A DNA stretch of 64,000 nucleotides from Candidatus Nitrosacidococcus tergens (GTDB lineage Bacteria; Pseudomonadota; Gammaproteobacteria; Nitrosococcales; Nitrosococcaceae), in contig NZ_LR778175.1 of assembly GCF_902810445.1 (NCBI RefSeq), positions 1,693,001 to 1,757,000 on the forward strand, in the 5' to 3' direction. The position numbers and the translations under genes were made by a program. The notes below the pieces were generated by a model. The model had not been told where the DNA came from. It did not search any database and was given only the letters and a program-made list of their open reading frames with translations. Shown in pieces: positions 1 through 8,115 of the stretch. Each line of letters opens with the position of its first letter. The first letter of the stretch is position 1.

Positions 1-2
1 CC

Positions 3-917
3 CATCCAGTTTATCGGCAAGGAAGTGAAGGTTATATTGATAGTTCAGTTAGCCAGGTACGAGGTAAAGCGTGGGTACTCAGAGAAATCGCTCATGGTGC
101 ATATTTGCTACCTAATGAATCTGCAACAGCATACCCAACCACAAATGAAATTAACACAATATTAAATAATAATATTTACTTCTTAAATACTGATTATGCA
201 AATAATCAGCCTCCAAATAATAAAAATTGCATAGCCGTGCCTGGTATAACACAATCAACTGATTGTGCAAATAATATTGGGCAATCTGCTAGTGCAACCT
301 CAACCCCAGGTATTGTGAATGGTGTTCCTAACACTTCAACATCTCCTTGGATGCATAGTTATTATATGTGGGCTGTACAGCATATTTATATGCTAGGCTA
401 TACTAACATACAACCATTTGCCCAGTTTATGGCTCAATTCGAGCTTGGAATATTTGGCCCTTACAGCCAGACCGGCTATTGTTGGATAGCCGCAAGTGCT
501 TATCGACTCAGTGTTAAAGATGCTAATCTTAATTGGCTTACATCTATTCAAGATATTTTTAACGTATCTTTTCCTGATGCAGTAGGGCAACCTTGCCCAT
601 CTACAGAGATGTCTCAAGGCTTAGTCAAGGATTGGGGTATATTTAGTACTAAAGTCGCAAATAGTGGATCTGGTCCAATCACGCTAAGCTACCCAACTCA
701 AATGATGAGCTCCCATGGTGTTGCTGGAGATTTTCCAGATTACATGCAAATTGGTTTAGCTGCTGCAATTGATAGTGGCTCATCTGAATCTATAAGCTAT
801 GGATCAACAGGCTGGACAAATTATAAATCAGAATACTTTAATACAGCCCGTGAAAAAGCGCATAATGACTGGCCTGTTTGGGCAGTAATACCGCGTAGTC
901 TTAACGTTACTGAATAA
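3..917 (+). CDS. Uncharacterised protein, 5' end outside the window
   Basis: The reading frame is open from the first bases of the window, so this is the C-terminal ~304 residues of a longer protein. An internal TTG at 105 could be called as a start, but the sequence before it (with AWVLREIAHGAYLLP) reads as continuous protein. No catalytic motif is visible. The segment is rich in aromatic residues, with a Trp/Tyr-rich stretch (SPWMHSYYMWAVQHIYMLGY) and a GYCWIAASAYRL segment. From memory it resembles unnamed, probably exported, proteobacterial proteins that carry an 'AWxLRxLxxAAxLxPD' motif, but I cannot name a family. A hairpin terminator follows the stop. Confidence 0.6.
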   Translation, partial: HPVYRQGSEGYIDSSVSQVRGKAWVLREIAHGAYLLPNESATAYPTTNEINTILNNNIYFLNTDYANNQPPNNKNCIAVPGITQSTDCANNIGQSASATSTPGIVNGVPNTSTSPWMHSYYMWAVQHIYMLGYTNIQPFAQFMAQFELGIFGPYSQTGYCWIAASAYRLSVKDANLNWLTSIQDIFNVSFPDAVGQPCPSTEMSQGLVKDWGIFSTKVANSGSGPITLSYPTQMMSSHGVAGDFPDYMQIGLAAAIDSGSSESISYGSTGWTNYKSEYFNTAREKAHNDWPVWAVIPRSLNVTE

Positions 918-936
918 TAAGAACTATTAAACTCTT

Positions 937-974
937 TAAGGGAGCTCTAGTATTATATGGCTCCCTTATTTTTT
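937..974 (+). terminator. Rho-independent terminator
   Basis: A perfect 9-bp stem (TAAGGGAGC at 937-945 with GCTCCCTTA at 960-968) has a 14-nt loop and is followed by a T-rich run. It lies 20 bases after the stop of the first gene and directly before the next start. Confidence 0.85.
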
Positions 975-994
975 ATACGAGTTGAAAAATAATA

Positions 995-1894
995 ATGAAA
1001 AATATATTGAACATAATAATTTTAACTCTTTTCTCTTACAATGTTTTTGCTACAGTGCCAGAAAATGGTTGGTGGTGGAATCCTCAGCATCTTGGAGGTG
1101 GATATGATATTAAAATAGAAAATAATGCTTTATTTATAACTACTTTTATTTACAATCAACAAGGACAGCCCATTTGGTATTCAGGAAGAGCTAATAATAT
1201 AGGTAGTAGCGAAAATACTATTACTATTGATTTTTTTGAGTCTAAAGAGGGTGCTTATTCAAATTATACTGATGTAACAGTACAATCCTCTACTCATCCC
1301 AGTATGCAATCTACTTTAAGTTTTATTGATGAAAATCATGGAACTATAACCACCCAAAATCAGCTAATTTCTATTGAGCGATTTTACTTTAATAGCTCAA
1401 AAGGAATTGCGAAAATGTTAGGTGCTTGGTCAGTAAATTTACCCTATATAAAAAGAGAAAATGGGATTATTGGGTTTGCAGATATAGTGCTTTTTTCACA
1501 AATTGATAATCATCAAATTGTGGATAGAGATTCTCGTACGATTATCTCTCAAACAAACATACCTAATGTTTATGTAAGTTTAAATAAAACTTCGGATAAA
1601 CAGTATCTTGCTATAGTAGGTATTTTACAGAGTTTAAATTCATTTTCAGGGATAGCTACTATAGTAAATAATACAGCTAGCGTAGATCAAATGAATAATA
1701 TGCTGCAAAATAACGGGACATTAATGTTAGGTTATCGCAGCGAATCTATTAGGAATTTAGATATTACTTATCCCTTACCCCCGCTACAAGATCAAGAGAT
1801 AAGCACAATGAGTGTCCTACTTAACAAGCTTGCAAAATCAATAGACTCTATACTTTTAAATAAGGTTACTTATTTAAATGCTATACAACACTAG
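995..1894 (+). CDS. Putative secreted protein with WWWNP motif
   Basis: A 299-residue protein of unknown function. It starts with a clear signal peptide (MKNILNIIILTLFSYNVFA, probable cleavage after FA). The mature protein begins with NGWWWNPQHLGGGYDIKI and then YNQQGQPIWYSG. From memory this pattern (G-W-W-N-P ... G-x-G-[YF], then G-x-P-x-W-Y) recurs in many exported proteobacterial proteins without assigned function. There are no membrane segments after the signal peptide and no cysteine motif. It stands alone: a terminator separates it from the gene before it, and secF converges on it 16 bp downstream. Base composition is more AT-rich than the housekeeping genes, which fits accessory DNA. 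Confidence 0.7.
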   Translation: MKNILNIIILTLFSYNVFATVPENGWWWNPQHLGGGYDIKIENNALFITTFIYNQQGQPIWYSGRANNIGSSENTITIDFFESKEGAYSNYTDVTVQSSTHPSMQSTLSFIDENHGTITTQNQLISIERFYFNSSKGIAKMLGAWSVNLPYIKRENGIIGFADIVLFSQIDNHQIVDRDSRTIISQTNIPNVYVSLNKTSDKQYLAIVGILQSLNSFSGIATIVNNTASVDQMNNMLQNNGTLMLGYRSESIRNLDITYPLPPLQDQEISTMSVLLNKLAKSIDSILLNKVTYLNAIQH

Positions 1895-1910
1895 TAAAAT
1901 ATTGTTTTTT

Positions 1911-2849
1911 TTAAACTAAATTACCCTGATTAGGATTTTTACGCTTTGCTTGAAAATGGCTTTTATTTACCCCTAGATAGAGAGCAACTGGACTTGCAAT
2001 ATAGATAGAGGAATAAGTACCTACTACAATACCAATAATTAAAGCCAAGGAGAAATTATGAAGAGCTTTACCACCTAAGAAATAAAATACAATAAGTACC
2101 ATTAAAGTGAGAGCACTAGTCATAATAGTACGAGAGAGCGTATCATTAATTGCCCGATTTAATACTTCAACAGTAGTTGCTTTGCGTAGTTTATGAAAAT
2201 TCTCTCGAATCCGATCGGCAATAATCACTGTATCGTTGAGAGAATAACCAATCACAGCAAGTACTGCTGCAAGTACTGTTAAATCAAATTCTAGTTTGAA
2301 AAGTGAAAATATACCGAGAATTACCAAAACATCATGAACAAGGGCAACGATGGCTCCGACTGCAAATCGGTACTCAAATCTAAAAGTAACATAAATAAGA
2401 ATGCCTATTGCAGCATAAAACATAGCTACCCAACCATCAGTGGCAAGTTCTTCTCCTACTTCTGGACCGACAAACTCCACGCGCCGTAGCTCAATAGAGT
2501 AATTATTTCCTTGATTTAAAGCTTGTAGTATTTCATTACCTACCTTTTCGCCGTTGTTTTCTCCTTTTTGAGGTACTAGCCGAATAATTACTTCTCGAGT
2601 AGTGCCAAAATGCTGCACAAGCACATCTTCGTATCCTTTTTTAGCTAAGACATTTCGCACCTCTGATAAATCTGCAGGTTGCTCATATCCTACCTCTATT
2701 AGGATTCCCCCCGTATAATCTAGACCGAAATTAAGACCATAGAAAATTAAAAAGATAACTGAGAGTACATTTATGGTAGTAGATAGACCAAGTGCTATAC
2801 GACGTTTACCCATAAAATCAAACTGGGTTTTATTCTTAAAAATTTCCAT
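1911..2849 (-). CDS. secF: Protein translocase subunit SecF
   Basis: SecF works with SecD (and YajC) on the periplasmic side of the Sec channel, using the proton gradient to drive late steps of protein export. The 312-residue protein shows the usual order: a first membrane segment (~18-38), the FGLDYTGG signature (41-48), a periplasmic domain, and five further membrane segments from ~135 including VIGYSLNDTVIIADRIREN, typical of SecF helices. Length is normal (E. coli ~323). Oddly, secD does not precede it: the ~360 bp upstream hold no coding sequence on this strand, so the usual yajC-secD-secF order is broken here. Confidence 0.95.
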   Translation of the reverse strand: MEIFKNKTQFDFMGKRRIALGLSTTINVLSVIFLIFYGLNFGLDYTGGILIEVGYEQPADLSEVRNVLAKKGYEDVLVQHFGTTREVIIRLVPQKGENNGEKVGNEILQALNQGNNYSIELRRVEFVGPEVGEELATDGWVAMFYAAIGILIYVTFRFEYRFAVGAIVALVHDVLVILGIFSLFKLEFDLTVLAAVLAVIGYSLNDTVIIADRIRENFHKLRKATTVEVLNRAINDTLSRTIMTSALTLMVLIVFYFLGGKALHNFSLALIIGIVVGTYSSIYIASPVALYLGVNKSHFQAKRKNPNQGNLV

Positions 2850-3209
2850 GGTATTTCTTAGATAATTGCTATGTAATGGATAGATAATTTTAGAGATTAA
2901 TTATAAACGTAAAGAGAAAATATATACTAATTATAGCTAGGGAAATTTTTTTGTTTATGCTATTCTCTGGCTTAATTAGATGCTGCTGTCTTAAATAACG
3001 CTGCTTAGGGTCAAATATATCAGTATCTGATCTATCTTTTCAATAATGAGCACTTAAATGCTCATATTGATAAGCAACAATAAAGCGCTGTAGCTAAGGA
3101 ATATATCTAGTTAATGACTGGATAAATCAAATCTTAATAGAGATGCCATGAGTTAAGATTATGATGTTATTTGTCGCATGGCATATTTTTAAATCAGGAA
3201 TGTATTATA
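2850..3209. other. Intergenic region between divergent secF and RRM gene
   Basis: About 360 bp without a gene and no remnant of secD that I can read in any frame. It must hold the promoters for secF and the RRM gene. It contains a hairpin at 3041-3069 (arms ATGAGCA/TGCTCAT with outer CAAT/ATTG and one bulged base, loop CTTAAA, no T-run), and the overlapping inverted repeats at 3130-3184 listed separately. I do not see a convincing promoter consensus. Confidence 0.6.
3130..3184 (+). promoter_or_regulatory. Interleaved inverted repeats in leader, possible pseudoknot
   Basis: Two perfect 8-bp stems interleave. Stem 1 is AATCTTAA (3130-3137) with TTAAGATT (3153-3160). Stem 2 is ATGCCATG (3143-3150) with CATGGCAT (3177-3184). 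The left arm of stem 2 lies inside the loop of stem 1, which is the geometry of an H-type pseudoknot (linkers of 5, 2 and 16 nt). It ends 11 bases before the likely Shine-Dalgarno AGGA (3196-3199). Both stems are seen directly; folding and function are inferred. Confidence 0.4.
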
Positions 3210-3506
3210 GTGAATATTTATGTCGGTAATCTACCTTATCAAGTGACAGATGAGGATTTAAGAATTGCTTTCCAAGCCTATGGGGAGGTATCTTCAGCTA
3301 CGGTGATAATAGATAAATTCTCAAACCGTTCCAAAGGGTTTGGGTTTGTTGAGATGGTAAAAAAAGAGGATGGAGAATCTGCAATTAAAGAATTAAATAA
3401 TACAGATCTTAAAGGACGGCAAATTATTGTCAATGAAGCTCGCCCTAAAACTGATGCTCCCCGACGTAATACTAGAAGTTTTGGAGATCGTAGAGAAAGA
3501 CACTAA
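3210..3506 (+). CDS. Small RRM-domain RNA-binding protein
   Basis: A 98-residue protein made of one RNA-recognition motif plus a short basic tail. RNP2 is IYVGNL (3-8) and RNP1 is KGFGFVEM (42-49), both with the aromatic residues that stack on RNA. The tail is Arg-rich (RRNTRSFGDRRERH). I choose the GTG at 3210 because it gives the family N-terminus MNIYVGNLPY and has AGGA 10 nt upstream; the longer TTG start at 3171 adds 13 residues outside the family and would overlap the inverted repeat. Bacterial single-RRM proteins of this type bind RNA and are often cold-induced (known for cyanobacterial and some proteobacterial members). A strong terminator follows. Confidence 0.9.
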   Translation: MNIYVGNLPYQVTDEDLRIAFQAYGEVSSATVIIDKFSNRSKGFGFVEMVKKEDGESAIKELNNTDLKGRQIIVNEARPKTDAPRRNTRSFGDRRERH

Positions 3507-3538
3507 TTACTTATAAAAATAAAATTTATACCTATCTC

Positions 3539-3576
3539 AAACCGCCTATTTCAGTTTTATGATAGGCGGTTTTTTA
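3539..3576 (+). terminator. Rho-independent terminator of RRM gene
   Basis: An 11-bp perfect stem (AAACCGCCTAT at 3539-3549 with ATAGGCGGTTT at 3562-3572) is followed directly by more T. It lies 33 bases after the stop codon. Confidence 0.92.
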
Positions 3577-3676
3577 TTAAAATAAATAACAGGTATAATC
3601 TACAATTTTAATTATTTATTAAATAATTATCCTTACTGAATATCTCATAGACTTAATTATCTCTTCTAGAGTTTTT

Positions 3677-5539
3677 ATGGTACTTCGATTTACCCTAAAA
3701 AATTCCCTAATATTTCTAGTCCTTAGCTCAATTATCACCCTTATCCTGCTTACCATGTATATGGTAGATCGGCAATGGCTTAAGCTAACTGAAATGGGTC
3801 AAATTTTATCAGAGCAAGCACAAGACTTGCATACTTTACGACAACAGTTAGCTCATATTGATAAGAATCAGCTGGGAACTACACTTGCTAAAGAAGATAA
3901 AAATAAGTCTATCTCCAGTATTTTCAGCCGAGCTTTTTATGCAACTGAACAGCTAGATTATAGTACTGGAGATTGGCTAGTACAGGCGTTTAGTGTAGGG
4001 TTAAAAACCCTTACTCCTCTCATTTCCACTGATGCGTACGCAGCAGAGATACAAGGTTATATTTTAGATTCTCTTCTTAGTCGAAATCCAGAAACTCTAG
4101 AATGGGAAGGTATGCTTGCTCAAAGTTGGGAAGTAAGCGGTGATGGTCTTACATTTCGATTCTTTTTAAGAAAGGGTTTGGTTTTTTCAGATGGGCAGCC
4201 TTTAACTGCAAAGGACATAGTCTTTTCTTTTAATTTTATTATGAATCCTGTAATTGCAGCCCCTAGAGAACGAGCTTATTACGATAAATTGAAAAGTGTG
4301 ACTGCACTAAATGAAGATACAGTTGAATTTAAATTTAAGGAGCCCTACTTTAATAGCCTAGCTCTAGCAGGTGGACTACCCATTTTGGCAAAACACTTTT
4401 ACGAGCCTTATTTAGAGCAACCAGAAAAATTTAATCAATCTAAAGGATTACTTTTAGGATCTGGTCCTTATCGATTAAGAGATCCTGAAAGCTGGCGACC
4501 AGATCAAGGATTGGTGGAATTAGAGAGAAATCCTCGTTATTGGGGATCTGTTCAGCCTCCAGTAGATAAACTACTTTGGAAAATCATTGCCAATGATAGC
4601 GCCCGTTTAACTACTTTTCGCAATGGAGATATTGATGTCTATGGAGCACGTCCTCAGGAGTATAAAAAATTATTAACTGATGAAACTCTAAAAAACCATA
4701 GCCAAAATTTCGAATATAGAAGCCCTACAGCAGGCTACAATTATATTGCTTGGAATGAAGATAAGCAGGGAAAATCTACATTTTTTGCTGATAAGCGAGT
4801 ACGACAGGCAATGACTCTGCTAACTGATCAAAAACGAATTATTGATCAAATCATGGCAGGCTATGCCGATCCTGCAGTAAGTCCATTTAACTTAAATAGC
4901 CCCCAACATGATCCAGCCTTAATACCACAATCCTTTAATCTTACTAAAGCAAAGGAATTACTAGCACAAGCAGGATATACAGATCAAGATGGCGATGGAG
5001 TAATAGAAGATAGTAGCGGTAATCCTTTTAAATTTAAATTGGTTTTTTTTCAAGATATGGATGACACTCGACGCATGGTATTACTCCTTAAAGATATCTA
5101 CGCTCGTGCTGGTATACTGCTAGATCCAGAGCCTACAGAGTGGCCGGTAATGTTGGATAAAATTAAGAATAGAGATTTTGATGCCATCACCTTAGGTTGG
5201 ACAGGTGGGATTGAAACAGATATTTATCCTATGTTTCATAGTGGTCAAATTGTTGCTGGAGGAGATAACTATATTTCTTATCGTAATCCAAAATTAGATT
5301 CTTTAATTGAAAAAGCTCGATCTACAGTTGATGAATCTATTCGTATGTCCTTATGGCAAGCTTGCGAGCATATCCTGTATGAAGATCAGCCCTACACTTT
5401 TCTTGTTCGTGGGAAATCTCTAGTTTTTGTTGACAAAAGGATTAAAAATTTAAATATTACTGGGCTTGGTTTAAATTTAGGTATTACTCCTATAGAATGG
5501 TATATCCCCAAAGCTGAACAAAAGTATATGCTACATTAG
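3677..5539 (+). CDS. ABC importer solute-binding protein, family 5 (peptide type)
   Basis: A 620-residue periplasmic binding protein of the SBP_bac_5 family, which captures oligopeptides or related solutes for an ABC importer. The family domain runs from ~105 (EIQGYILDSLL, then SWEVSGDGLTFRFFLRKGL, the classic family pattern) to ~600. The N-terminus is unusual: a hydrophobic segment at ~11-30 without a clear cleavage site or lipobox, then ~35 residues of likely coiled coil (LTEMGQILSEQAQDLHTLRQ). The protein is therefore probably membrane-anchored. It is the first gene of a four-gene operon with two permeases and a double ATPase, the layout of yejABEF. Substrate not determined. Confidence 0.88.
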   Translation: MVLRFTLKNSLIFLVLSSIITLILLTMYMVDRQWLKLTEMGQILSEQAQDLHTLRQQLAHIDKNQLGTTLAKEDKNKSISSIFSRAFYATEQLDYSTGDWLVQAFSVGLKTLTPLISTDAYAAEIQGYILDSLLSRNPETLEWEGMLAQSWEVSGDGLTFRFFLRKGLVFSDGQPLTAKDIVFSFNFIMNPVIAAPRERAYYDKLKSVTALNEDTVEFKFKEPYFNSLALAGGLPILAKHFYEPYLEQPEKFNQSKGLLLGSGPYRLRDPESWRPDQGLVELERNPRYWGSVQPPVDKLLWKIIANDSARLTTFRNGDIDVYGARPQEYKKLLTDETLKNHSQNFEYRSPTAGYNYIAWNEDKQGKSTFFADKRVRQAMTLLTDQKRIIDQIMAGYADPAVSPFNLNSPQHDPALIPQSFNLTKAKELLAQAGYTDQDGDGVIEDSSGNPFKFKLVFFQDMDDTRRMVLLLKDIYARAGILLDPEPTEWPVMLDKIKNRDFDAITLGWTGGIETDIYPMFHSGQIVAGGDNYISYRNPKLDSLIEKARSTVDESIRMSLWQACEHILYEDQPYTFLVRGKSLVFVDKRIKNLNITGLGLNLGITPIEWYIPKAEQKYMLH

Positions 5540-5542
5540 CCT

Positions 5543-6919
5543 ATGCTAGCTTATATCATTCGTCGCTTGCTGCTTATGCTTCCTACCTTGCTTGGCATTA
5601 CGATCGTTGTGTTTATTGTAATGGCAGCAGCACCAGGTGGTATTAGTACTCAAAGTTTAATTGGTACCCAAAATTTAGAGCCTGAGGCGAAAAAAGCATT
5701 AGAAGATTACTATAATAAACTCTATGGATTGGATTCTCCCTCTACTGTTCAATATCTTCACTGGCTAAACAATATCTCTCCCATAGGGTTTAGCTTAGAT
5801 TCAGAAAATCGGTTTCGTAATTTTTCTCTTTGGAAAAGACCCAATTTAGGTACCAGCTTTCGCTACGGGAGACCTGTGTTAGATATTATAAAAGAGCGAG
5901 TCCCTATCACTTTATTACTTAATACTCTTTCTCTGCCTCTTGTATATATTTTTGCAATTACAATTGGCGTACATGCAGCAATTGAGCGAGGCAAAGCATT
6001 TGATATACTCTCAAATACTATCATGCTTGGGTTATGGTCAATACCTACTATGCTCGCTGGAGTATTATTAATTGGCTTTCTTGCAAGTAATCAATATTGG
6101 CACTGGTTCCCTACAGCAGGATTAAGCACTCGTAAAGCATTAGATATGCCTTTTTTACCCCACTGGCATTCTATACAAGATGGGTTGTTATTCTTAACGA
6201 TTTTTACTGTAAGTGTCATAGTAAGTATTTGGATCGCTCTATATCATTCTAAATTACTCCGATCTGCTATTTTAATTGGATTAGGCGTGAGTATTGGTAT
6301 TTGGGTGACAACTCAGCTGCCTACGTTTTCTTTTAGAGTAGGTATTTTTCTAGGGGCATTATTCGCATCTATCCTAGGTGGATTAAGTTATCTAAATCAT
6401 ATAATGCTACGGGTAAGCATAATGAGCATTTTTGGAGTAGTAGGAGGGATAGTTTTAGCCAATTATTGGGTAGGAGATTTTACCCGTGGATTTCTAGCTG
6501 ATCGTATTTGGCATCTTATTTTACCTATTTTATGCTTAACTTATGGGAGCTTTGCTTTTCTTTCTCGTTTAACACGAACGGCAGTTTTAGAAAATCTAAT
6601 GACAGATTATGCTAGAACTGCTAGAGCTAAGGGATTATCTGATGATACAGTTTTATGGCAGCATGTATTTCCCAATAGTCTTTTACCGCTCATTACGGTT
6701 TCCAGTACTCTACTACCAAGCCTGTTAGCTGGATCAGTTATTATAGAATCTATTTTTTCTATTGAAGGGATGGGAAAATTAGCAGTGGAAGCAGTACAAG
6801 CTAGAGACCGAGAGCTAGTGCTTTCTATTACCTTAATTAGCGGGTTACTCACTTTGGTGAGCTACCTAATCGCTGATATTTGCTATGCAATCGTTGATCC
6901 TCGAGTAAACTATGATTAG
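5543..6919 (+). CDS. ABC importer permease 1 (YejB/DppB-like, enlarged)
   Basis: A 458-residue inner-membrane permease. It begins with the usual MLAYIIRRLLLMLPTLLGI and ends with the coupling (EAA) region DYARTARAKGLSDDTVLWQHVFPNSLLPL and a typical last helix ending DPRVNYD. It is about 100 residues longer than typical YejB/DppB (~340-365). The extra part lies at ~215-325 and consists of four to five hydrophobic segments placed between the early helices and the EAA loop. It starts 3 bp after the binding-protein stop, so the two are probably co-translated. The substrate is likely peptides by family, unproven here. Confidence 0.88.
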   Translation: MLAYIIRRLLLMLPTLLGITIVVFIVMAAAPGGISTQSLIGTQNLEPEAKKALEDYYNKLYGLDSPSTVQYLHWLNNISPIGFSLDSENRFRNFSLWKRPNLGTSFRYGRPVLDIIKERVPITLLLNTLSLPLVYIFAITIGVHAAIERGKAFDILSNTIMLGLWSIPTMLAGVLLIGFLASNQYWHWFPTAGLSTRKALDMPFLPHWHSIQDGLLFLTIFTVSVIVSIWIALYHSKLLRSAILIGLGVSIGIWVTTQLPTFSFRVGIFLGALFASILGGLSYLNHIMLRVSIMSIFGVVGGIVLANYWVGDFTRGFLADRIWHLILPILCLTYGSFAFLSRLTRTAVLENLMTDYARTARAKGLSDDTVLWQHVFPNSLLPLITVSSTLLPSLLAGSVIIESIFSIEGMGKLAVEAVQARDRELVLSITLISGLLTLVSYLIADICYAIVDPRVNYD

Positions 6920-6922
6920 AAA

Positions 6923-8092
6923 ATGGCTATATCAAACGCTAAAAATTTAATTCCATCCCAAAAACAAGCAAGTATTGCCAGTCAAGTTCTTTCCCAATGG
7001 GGTGCTCGTTTAGGATTATTGTGGATTGGGTTACTAGGTTTTTTTGCGATTTTTGCTCCATTTTTAGCAAATAGCCATCCCTTACTCCTAAGCCAGAAAG
7101 GACAAATTAGTAGTCCTATATTATATAACTTCACCTCTACTGATACCGTACTCATTACACTATTTATTGTAGGTTTTATATTAATAATTATAAAATCCTC
7201 GCTGAGAACTTGGTTGTGGATCTTAAGCATTACCTGTGTTTTATCAGGAGTACTTAGTTCATGGCTACTTCACCCGCCCACCCTAACTATTTATGAGCAG
7301 TATCGAGAACAAGAATCCATAGGAAAGTATGAGTGGGTTATTCATACGCCTATCCCCTATTCCCCTAAGGATTACCAACGAGATAAAGATGAATTGGGAT
7401 TGCAACCGCCTAATCAAAATCACTGGCTAGGTACTGAAGAAAATGGTGCTGATGTATTGTCTCGTATGATTTACGCTTCTCGAGTTTCTTTAGGCATTGG
7501 TTTTGTTGCCACAAGCATTGCAATGGTGCTTGGCATAGTGATTGGTGGACTTATGGGATATTTTTCTGGAATAGTAGATATGATAGGTATGCGTTTAATA
7601 GAAATTTTTGAAGCAGTACCTACCTTGTTTCTATTACTTACCTTTGTTGCTTTTTTTGAGCGTAGCTTATACATGCTAATGGTGATTATTGGTATTACCA
7701 GTTGGCCTGGTTATGCTCGCTATGTACGGGCTGAATTTCTACGTTTACGGCAACAGGATTTTGTTCAAGCAGCGATTGCTTGTGGTCTTCCTTTACACTC
7801 TATTTTATTTCGTCACATGCTGCCAAATGGGATCGGGCCTATTTTAGTATCTGCGAGTTTTGGCATTGCCTCTGCAATTTTAGCAGAAGCAGTATTAAGT
7901 TTTTTAGGACTAGGATTAGTTGATGATCCTTCTTGGGGACAAATGCTTAATCAGGCGGTAAAGTCTTCTATGTTTAACTGGTGGATGGCAGTTTTTCCAG
8001 GGGGAGCAATTTTTCTTACAGTATTTTCCTATAATTTGATTGGCGAATCCCTTCGTGACATCTTGGATCCCTATTTAAAAAAGCCATTATAA
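6923..8092 (+). CDS. ABC importer permease 2 (YejE/DppC-like, enlarged)
   Basis: A 389-residue permease with the DppC/YejE pattern: first helix at ~30-50 (GLLGFFAIFAPFLA), a conserved HWLGTEENGADVLSRMIYASRVSL stretch before the core, the EAA loop RAEFLRLRQQDFVQAAIACGL, and the C-terminal ILDPYLKKPL. It is ~50-90 residues longer than the usual ~300-340: an extra hydrophobic pair lies at ~75-115 before the periplasmic loop. It follows permease 1 by 3 bp and forms the heterodimeric channel with it. Confidence 0.88.
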   Translation: MAISNAKNLIPSQKQASIASQVLSQWGARLGLLWIGLLGFFAIFAPFLANSHPLLLSQKGQISSPILYNFTSTDTVLITLFIVGFILIIIKSSLRTWLWILSITCVLSGVLSSWLLHPPTLTIYEQYREQESIGKYEWVIHTPIPYSPKDYQRDKDELGLQPPNQNHWLGTEENGADVLSRMIYASRVSLGIGFVATSIAMVLGIVIGGLMGYFSGIVDMIGMRLIEIFEAVPTLFLLLTFVAFFERSLYMLMVIIGITSWPGYARYVRAEFLRLRQQDFVQAAIACGLPLHSILFRHMLPNGIGPILVSASFGIASAILAEAVLSFLGLGLVDDPSWGQMLNQAVKSSMFNWWMAVFPGGAIFLTVFSYNLIGESLRDILDPYLKKPL

Positions 8093-8115
8093 TACGTTCA
8101 CTTCTATAATTTGTT

